Shown here piece after piece: positions 56,519-64,000 of a stretch of DNA of 64,000 nucleotides. The DNA comes from [Phialemoniopsis] sp. UDSM-2020 (Eukaryota; Ascomycota; Sordariomycetes; Thyridiales; Thyridiaceae): assembly GCA_018873225.1 (NCBI GenBank), contig JAEILZ010000007.1:62001-126000 (forward strand), written 5' to 3'. Each line of letters opens with the position of its first letter. Within the stretch, counting starts at the first letter, position 1. A program made the translations under genes and the position numbers. Under the pieces are notes generated by a model that was not told the DNA's origin, searched no databases, and saw nothing but the letters and a program-made list of their open reading frames with translations.

Positions 56519-58141
56519 GGCTGTTGGCGCGCTCTGATATCTTGTCGTATCGACACGGGGTCCGGAAGATCGTGAAAGCTCGGAGGGGCGTGCGGCATGG
56601 GATTGAGTAAGGATTGCCGGCTCGGCATGTCCAAAGATCCGATCTGAACCTGCTCCTTGGGGCTGGCACGCTCGCTGGCTGGGGAAAATTCGTGCGGGCA
56701 GTGGGGAGGAACTTTGTGAGCACTAGAATCCACCCGGTTTAGAGCCAAGCCATTGTTAGGATCGGTCTAGACTGAGTCAGTCCAAGTTCTCCACACACTC
56801 TCTCTCTCTCTCTGCAACGTGCCCGAGTCCACGTCTCTGATCTATTCACGATGCAGGCACAGGCCGCTCAAGAGAATGACGAGAAACGTACACTGTCTTC
56901 TCCATTCTTTAACGCTTGCTGTGTATCACATACTTTAACTAGAAGGCGCCTTTGCCCGTCCGTCATCTCGTGTCCCATCCACGCCAAGGCCGCCCTCCGG
57001 TGTGTGGAGCTTAGTGGGACTTTTCGCGCCTGGTAGTACAAGCAAGTGCCTCTCCCACGTTTGCGGACAAGCTGCCGGCGGGAAGGGGATTTTCATGAAT
57101 ATACCCTGGCGGGGGGAAGTTCCGCACAAGAACGATGCGGGCATCTCACGTTCTTCGCATTGAGCAGCCCTCCTTGTTGTTCCCACAAGAACATCAACTG
57201 TTGTACCCAATCGGTTCTTGAAGAAATTGAACTGGTAGGTATCAAATCCTGCCTAGCAATGACTTGGTCAGCGATCAGACGAACGGGACCTGTGAACGCG
57301 TTGCGCAATATTTGGCTGCCGGAATTTATATAACGATGTCCAGTCAACAGAAGCCGCGTCGCAAAATCTCTCTAGGGGGGTGTAGAGTGATGAAAACTGC
57401 ACGGAATGACCAGATCCTTGCCTTCTTGTAATCAGGAGTCTGACAACGCCACTAGAGGCTCTCCTGCTCTCTTGATGATATCAGTCGCCAGGTGGCCTGA
57501 CTATGAAATATTGAAGAGCGATATGAGCCTTCCATAAAATCGAAGTAGAAGAACATATTAGCCGCACGCTAGTTTACAAATTGATTGCGAGTGCTGCTTC
57601 CGGGGAAGCCTTCCTTTTTCTCTGGGTAGGCGAGGTTATCTCCACATTTCTCCTCGCCGTGGCGAATATGGACTGGGAGACTGCACACCAGGCACGCCCT
57701 CAATAGTCCATTCGGCTTTTGAACATTTTGGTCGGATATTGAGTGCCACAAGAAAATGTGAATGTACGTTTTGGTTGCAGCTTGGTGATGGAACAGATAA
57801 CGACGAGAGAAAAGCTGTTAGGGACGAGTTGAGTGATATCAACACCACGGTAAACAACTAGGATCAGCAGACCTGCACCGCGCAAACTTCCCATGTCCTC
57901 AATCTGTAGAGCACAGTACAAACCAAATATAGTCATCACTTAGTGGTATCAATGAGGTGATTGATTCTCCACACTTGTGCATCCGACTTACGTACAAAAA
58001 CCCTAGGAGTGTCAATTTTCATGCCACGACGCCGCAACCCTTATCACAACTTACACCTTCTTCTTTTTTTCCAACCCATCCTGTCTCCTTGCCATTCATC
58101 ATACTTTCTATTCTTCATTTCAAACTTACTAAGGGGACGAG
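56519..58141. other. Large divergent intergenic region
   Basis: About 1.6 kb. A TC dinucleotide run lies at about 56796-56812, upstream of the regulator. The last 300 bp before the MFS gene are A+T- and T-rich. No gene seen. Confidence 0.5.
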
Positions 58142-59797
58142 ATGTCCCATTTGGCAAGGATCCGTAGCGAACGAAGCTCGGTGGTCGCTCATGACCTCAG
58201 TGTGCTGTCGGAAGGCCATCATGAAATATTCAGCCACCCGGGAGCACAAGAGTGTTCTAAATCGTGGGACCCTACCAAGCTTTCCTGGGTGAGTTGTTTG
58301 GGAAAAGGGGTGTCTTCATGAGTCGTCACTGACCGCCTCGTTGTCCGAAAGACCCGCAAGCTTCACATCATCGCCGCCGGTTTCACATGCACATTCAACG
58401 GCAATCTCGGGTCTTCTCTGCCGTCGGGAGCCTTCAAAGCTATAGCCAGCCACTTCTCAGTCCACCAAAAGTACTCTCTCGTCTTGCTCAATTCTCTGTA
58501 CATGGTTGGGTTCATCCTGGGGCCCATCCTGTTTGGGCCCATGAGCGAGTACATTGGCCGAAGACCGGTCATGATTGGGACATTCTTGGGCTACCTGCTC
58601 TTCATGCTGGCTTGTTCCGTCGCCCCAAACTATGCCGCACTCCTCGTGTTCCGTCTTCTTTGCGGAATCAATGCTGCCGCGCCGACCGCAGTCATCGGCG
58701 GGCTTTATGCAGATATCTTGGACGATCCAGCCCACAGGGGACTGGCTATCGCAGTCTACAACGCCGTGACAACTCTCGGGCCGGTGATTGGACCTATCAT
58801 ATCCGGATTTTCCTCTCAGCTGTCCTGGCAATGGCCCTTCCGGATAGCAACCATGATAGCAGCGGCAGGGCTGCCCTTGGTAGTCACTCTGCCGGAGACC
58901 TTTGGGCCCGTGTTGCACAACAAAGAAGTGCAGAGGCGCCTCAAGGCTGGCGTCTCCTCAAGCGACGACTCAGATGAACTGCATCCATTCGATGTGCAGG
59001 TAATCTTTCTTCGGCCCCTGAAGCTGTTAGTCACAGAACCTATCTTGCTTTGTACCGCACTATACTTGGCGCTCGCCTATGCTGTCATGTATCTCATGTT
59101 TCAGGCGTACCCCATCATTTTTGAAGAGTTCTATCACTTGTCCCCAGGGACCGCTGGTCTGGTGTACATTCCTAGTGAGTTTTTCTCGGAGTTCCAGCTT
59201 CTCTATTAAGACAATGGAGACTGACAGCTTCGTAGTGGGCGTCGGAGTGGTTGGGTCCTTGGCCGTATTTTATTCCTACACTCGATATCATGACAGAGCC
59301 AAAAAGCTCGGAAAACCATGGGCGCAGCAGGAGATTTACAGGCGCCTCCCGCTAGCCTGTATTGCGTCTCCATCGTAAGCTCGTCCTTTTGTTCATTCGT
59401 CTTTCTCCTGCTTACTATGATTAGTCTCGTCATTGCCATGTTCTGGCTTGGTTGGACGGTGTGGGATTCAACCTCTCCGCTCCTCGCCTCGATCAATGGC
59501 ATTTTCTTCGGTTTCGGTTTCCAATTGGTTTTCATGGGAATGATCAACTATTTAACAGATGTCTACCGCGAGTATTCTGCGTCAGCACTCGGCGCAGCAT
59601 CGATGACCAGATCAGTGGGGGCCGTCCTCTTACCCTTTGCGGCCGGACCCATGTACGGCAGCCTGGGAATCCACTGGGCACCGTCCTTGCTGGGTTTCAT
59701 AGCCTTGGCTATGGGGGTGATCCCGTTCGTTTTCCTGAAGTATGGCGAGGCACTGGCTCAGCGCCGCAGATCAGCCAACCCGATGCGCACTGCCTGA
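58142..59797 (+). CDS. MFS transporter, drug:H+ antiporter / polyamine-exporter type
   Basis: Exons 58142-58288, 58352-59174, 59236-59374 and 59425-59797; 493 aa, phases close. Exon 1 (49 residues, soluble N-terminus ending SWDPTKLSW) was found by joining it to TRKLHIIAAGFTCTFNGN, giving the WxxxRK pre-TM1 motif common in this subgroup. Motif A reads GPMSEYIGRRPV. Twelve helices are expected, with a central loop rich in Ser/Asp (VSSSDDSDELHPFD). Likely efflux of small molecules across the plasma or vacuolar membrane. Confidence 0.87.
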
Positions 59798-60029
59798 AGT
59801 GGTCAGGACGAATCGAAACAATCGAAGAAGTCAAGGCTAGGGAGCGTCAAATCAACCTCGACGCAGCTCAGTTTGAAGCAGCGGTCCAGAATTATGTATA
59901 CCATCATGACACAAAGAATTCTGTTCTCTGGGTAATCACATATCCAAATAACTCCTGACAGCAGCTCTCACGTCCCAAGTCATAGCTAAGCTCCTATTCG
60001 CTGGCCTGACTAGCCATGCCACTTTGAAG

Positions 60030-61088
60030 TCACCCCTGACGCGACTGGCGGGGCAACGAATAGTTTTGGGGGTACTCCCGAGGGAATGTCCTGATATACT
60101 CCTGGAAGGGGAGTGCCCCTTCAGAATCACTCTGTCCGTCCATTTCCTTCCCAGCAGCACGCGCTGGCCTCTGCCGCAGGTCTTTTAGCAGCCACGCCGG
60201 GTCCAGAGCCAGCCACATCATCACGGCCAGAGCCATCGTCGAGGCGTCCAAGCCGATAAAGTAACCCTCTCGCGTGATCAGGTAGCCATCCCATCCCTGC
60301 GCCAGCTCGATGGTCCGGTAGATGCTTCGGATGTAGATTGCTACAAACACGGCGGCCATCGAGAGGATCGCCAATTTGATGTTTCCGCCGGGGGCAAGCT
60401 GGCGCACACGACGAAGAAAGTCGACAACGAACCCGGCGAACAGTGTCATTGTGAACATTTGGAACACGATACCGGCGACCATGATATTGGTCCCTGTCTT
60501 GGTGTCGCCATCAGCCTTGCCGGAGGCGATAGAAGCCATGGCGCCGCCAACTGCCTGTGCGAGCAAGGAGATGATGTCGCATGTGCAGAATATGATGGTA
60601 TACCACTTGGCCGATACGAGGGATGAAGCGCGCCCAAGGTGATTGATAAGCTGGCCAAGCAAGATGTATAAGGCGGCGGAGAAGAAGGTCGGGGCAATGA
60701 TGAGGGTGGTGATCTGCATCAGAAAGGCATTGCTGTTGTAGACACACTTGCTTGACCAGGTTCGGCCGGCCCAGCCAATGAGCTCAGCTGTAGTTCAGTC
60801 GATTAGCCAAGGCCAGTGTCAGGGAGAGCTCGTATACTAACTTAAGGAGCCGAGAGCAAACATCAGAGATGTAGCCCGCCTTAGCCGCACATATTGTGTG
60901 GTGTGTCCAATCAAGCCAATGCCAAAAAGGACACAGAAGACGATGCCAGCTGCGAGACTCGGTGAATAGCCGTACGACGGAGTGAGCCCAGGGACCAAGG
61001 CATGACAACTTTTGGAAATCTCTCTCAAGAAATCATGAAGATCTTGTCCAGGAGGGAGATAGGATGGCGGCGGTATCTGGCCAGACAT
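60030..61088 (-). CDS. RTA1-domain integral membrane protein
   Basis: Exons 61088-60842 and 60787-60030, joined by a 54-nt intron; 334 aa. Seven hydrophobic helices and RTA1 signatures: GYSPSLAAGIVFCVLFGIGLIGH in TM1, LIIAPTFFSAALYILLGQL, the loop FCTCDIISLLAQAVGGAM, and IYIRSIYRTIELAQGWDGYL with the conserved Arg-x-x-Tyr-Arg-x-x-Glu. The family includes yeast Rta1 and Rsb1, linked to 7-aminocholesterol resistance and sphingoid-base export. Last gene before the A+T-rich block. Confidence 0.9.
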
Positions 61089-61623
61089 CTTCAGCTTTTA
61101 TCTAATTCGACGTTCTTGATGATAGAAGTCTATGTGCCGGTATGGACAAGTTTACTGGTGCGCAGACTCGTCCGGAGTTGATTGGCTTAGAGAACAAAAA
61201 TTTTAAAGGTTACAAACATGCCAGCTCCATAACAGACGGGTTGGTATGCTTTTATTTGAAAAGAACAAATCAACTGCAAAGTCCAGGAATAGAAGCGTGC
61301 TTATCTTACATGTACCAAGTAGGCGGAGTAAACCTGGTGTTGATTGTGTGGCTTAGCTGTGGGTAAACAAGCCTGGCATGGCTGACATTGGAGCTTACGA
61401 CCCCAAACCCCATGATTAGAACACCTGGCATTGGCTTCGATTGAAGCGGTTATAGAACTCTTCATTTATATGATCTCAATGGCTGTGATATCTAGGCAGC
61501 AGTTGAGCTTGGGGTGAACTTTAATGAGGGCCGGCCCTGGGGACCGGCCTGGAAGCTGTGATCATCAGGATTGTAGCCTAAATTCAAAGCAGGGGCGCCT
61601 TAGATATCAGGTCTGAAGGCATG
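61089..61623. other. Transition between gene space and A+T-rich block
   Basis: Ordinary base composition with no coding signal. The last CpA and TpG in the window lie at about 61620-61623. Confidence 0.6.
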
Positions 61624-64000
61624 TAATAAGATAAAAGCTAAATTTTAAAAGGAGACTTTTTATAAGAAAATATTTTTATATAAATCTTCTTAATTTAATT
61701 TTTAAAAAGAAAAAATATTTAATTTTAATATAATATATTTAATATAATTAATTTAATATAATAAATATAATATTTATATTTTAAAAATATAATAATAATT
61801 TTTAATATTAATAAATATAATTATAATATATTAATTCTATTATTTTAATTTAAAGGTTTAATTTATTTTTATATATATAAAAAATTAAATTTAAAATTAA
61901 AATTTAAACTTTAAATTTAATTATAAATATAAATTTATAATTATAATAATATATTTAAATATTTATTTTTAAAATAGTTTTTTATAAATTATAAGATATA
62001 ATTTTTATATTATAAATAATACTATTAATTATAAATAAATTTATTTTATAAGTTTTAATAATTTTTATTAAAAAAATTAATTATTTATAATCTTTCTTTA
62101 TATATAAAAGAATATATTTAATTTATCTTTTCTTTTTTTTATTTTATCTTTATTTCTATCTTCTTTTATATATAAAAAAGAAATTAATTATAACCTATAA
62201 TTATTAAAATAATAAAAAATAATAAAATTAAATTTAAAAACTATTTTATCTTTTTTTTTAAAAGTTTTATTAAGTAATTAAAAATTAAAATAATTAAAAT
62301 ATATTTAAAGTTTAATCTTAATAATTTAAAAGGTTTTATTAAAGATTTTAACTTTAAAAATAATATAATCTTATTAAATTTTAATTATCTTCTTATTAAT
62401 AGCTAAAAAGTATATAATTTCTTATTTATTTAAAAGAATATTATTAAAGATAACTTATAAAAGATTATTTAAGTTTTTAAAAACTATAATAAGTAATTTA
62501 AAAACTAATTTATATATATTATAAAAATAATTTAAAAAATTAAAAATTAAATAATTAAATAAAATTAGCTTTTTTAAATAAATATTATTTATATTTTTAA
62601 AAAAAGAATCTTATACTTATTATAAATTATTTAAAAATTAAATAGTTAATTAATAATTAAATAAAATTATTAAATTTAATAAAGATTTTAAAATTAATTA
62701 ATAGTTTTATTAAATATTAATAATATATAATACTTTTAATATAATTATATTTTCTATTTAAAGATTAACTTTTTATATATATAAAGATTTAATAAAGATT
62801 AAATTTTTAAGTTAAAATAATAAAATTAATATATTATTTAATAAATTAAAATTTATATTAATTTAACTTTAAAATAAAAAGATAATTAATTTTAATATAA
62901 TATATTTAATATAATTAATATAATATAATAAATATAATACTTATATTTTAAAGATATAATAATAATTTCTAATATTAATAAATATAATTATAATATATTA
63001 ATTAAATTATTTTAATTTAAAAATTTAATTTATTTCTATATATATAAAGAGTTAAATTTAAATTTAAAATTTAAACTTTAAACTTAACTATAAATATAAA
63101 TTTATAATTATAATAATATATTTAAATATATATTTTTAAAATAGTTTTATAAATTATAAGATATAACTTTTATATTAATATAAATAGTATTATTAACTAT
63201 AAATAAATCTACTTTATAAGTTTTAATAACTTTTATTAAAAAGATTAGTTATTTATAGTTTTTCTTTATATATAAAAGAGTATATTTAATTTTATATCTT
63301 TTTCTTTTTTTATTTTATCTTTATTTCTATCTTCTTTTATATATAAAAAAGAAATTAATTATAATTTATAATTATTATTTAAAATTAATTAAAATAAAAA
63401 AAAAAAAAATTAAATTTAAAAATTATTTTATTTTTTTCTTTAAAAGTTTTATTAAATAATTAAAAATTAAAATAATAAAAATATATTTAAAACTTAATTT
63501 TAATAATTTAAAAAACTTTATTAAAAACTTTAATTTTAAAGATAATATAATTTTATTAAATTTTAATTATTTTTTTATTAATAATTAAAAAATATATAGC
63601 TTTTTATTTATTTAAAAGAATATTATTAAAAATAATTTATAAAAAATTATTTAAACTTTTAAAAACTATAATAAGTAATTTAAAAGTTAATTTATATATA
63701 TTATAAAAATAATTTAAAGAATTAAAAATTAAATAATTAAATAAAATTAGTTTTTTTAAATAAATATTATTTATATTTTTAAAAGAAAAATCTTATATTA
63801 TAAATTATTTAAAGATTAAATAATTAATTAATAATTAAATAAAATTATTAAATTTAATAAAGATTTTAAAATTAATTAATAATTTTATTAAATATTAATA
63901 ATATATAATACTTTTAATATAATTATATCTTTTATTTAAAGATTATAACTTTTTATATATTATTAATTAAATTCTTTTTATTATTATTAAATTAAAAAGA
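61624..64000. repeat. Saturated-RIP A+T-rich block
   Basis: Reading base by base I find no CpA, TpG or CpG here. Nearly all surviving C are followed by T (or by CT), and nearly all G are preceded by A. No open frame of useful length. This fits a repeat mutated to saturation by RIP or a comparable C-to-T process, at the edge of an A+T-rich compartment (subtelomere, centromere flank or transposon island). Confidence 0.85.
61690..64000. repeat. Two direct copies of an about 1.17-kb A+T-rich unit
   Basis: Matching anchors at 61721/62888, 61991/63156, 62160/63341, 62431/63613 and 62721/63899 give offsets of 1165-1182 bp. Copy 1 is about 61690-62880; copy 2 starts near 62885 and reaches the window end. 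Many differences between copies are C/T or G/A. Confidence 0.8.

Overview
The window looks like a chromosome segment from a filamentous ascomycete, most likely a Sordariomycete (an inference from gene content and style, not a species call). The evidence is short GT-AG introns of about 50-90 nt, often with CTAAC/CTGAC-like branch sites. The gene families are also typical: four Zn(II)2Cys6 regulators, a PTH11/rhodopsin-like receptor, an RTA1 protein, an allantoate-type MFS carrier, a multicopper oxidase and a VIT-vWA protein. I rebuilt 26 intact gene models by joining exons across splice sites and checking that every phase closes. One further gene runs off the left edge, and one small secreted-protein gene carries an in-frame stop.

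Layout. 0-2.3 kb: a partial gene leaving the left edge and an unassigned decayed reading frame. 2.9-6.6 kb: a Zn2Cys6 regulator divergent from a membrane-anchored 3-beta-HSD-type dehydrogenase. 7.3-13.7 kb: the broken cysteine-rich gene, a membrane-anchored laccase-like oxidase and a secreted phospholipase C-type phosphoesterase. 14.2-16.4 kb: a long coiled-coil protein with a myristoylation-type N-terminus. 17.5-23.6 kb: aromatic aminotransferase, ThDP-dependent 2-oxoacid decarboxylase and a Zn2Cys6 regulator, which read as an Ehrlich / aryl-pyruvate module. 24.2-35.0 kb: mostly conserved or housekeeping-looking genes (hypothetical protein, methyltransferase, VIT-vWA, thioredoxin-reductase-like flavoprotein, SWIM-RING protein, NTF2-like protein). 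35.5-61.1 kb: an accessory-looking stretch with SDR and PhyH dioxygenase (divergent), two MFS carriers, a BAHD-like acyltransferase, a PTH11-like receptor, an Old Yellow Enzyme divergent from a Zn2Cys6 regulator, a type 2 methionine aminopeptidase, another regulator and an RTA1 protein. No PKS, NRPS or terpene synthase is visible.

61.6-64.0 kb: gene space ends abruptly in an extremely A+T-rich block in which I see no CpA, TpG or CpG, built from two roughly 1.17-kb direct copies. This is the signature of saturated repeat-induced point mutation (RIP).

How genes may work together. The clearest functional unit is the aminotransferase/decarboxylase pair, which shares a 435-bp promoter holding a cluster of CGG-type zinc-cluster half sites, with a candidate regulator immediately downstream. 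The most distinctive gene-level oddity is the two-repeat cysteine-rich secreted protein, where one glutamine-equivalent codon is TAA, as a single CpA-to-TpA change would produce.
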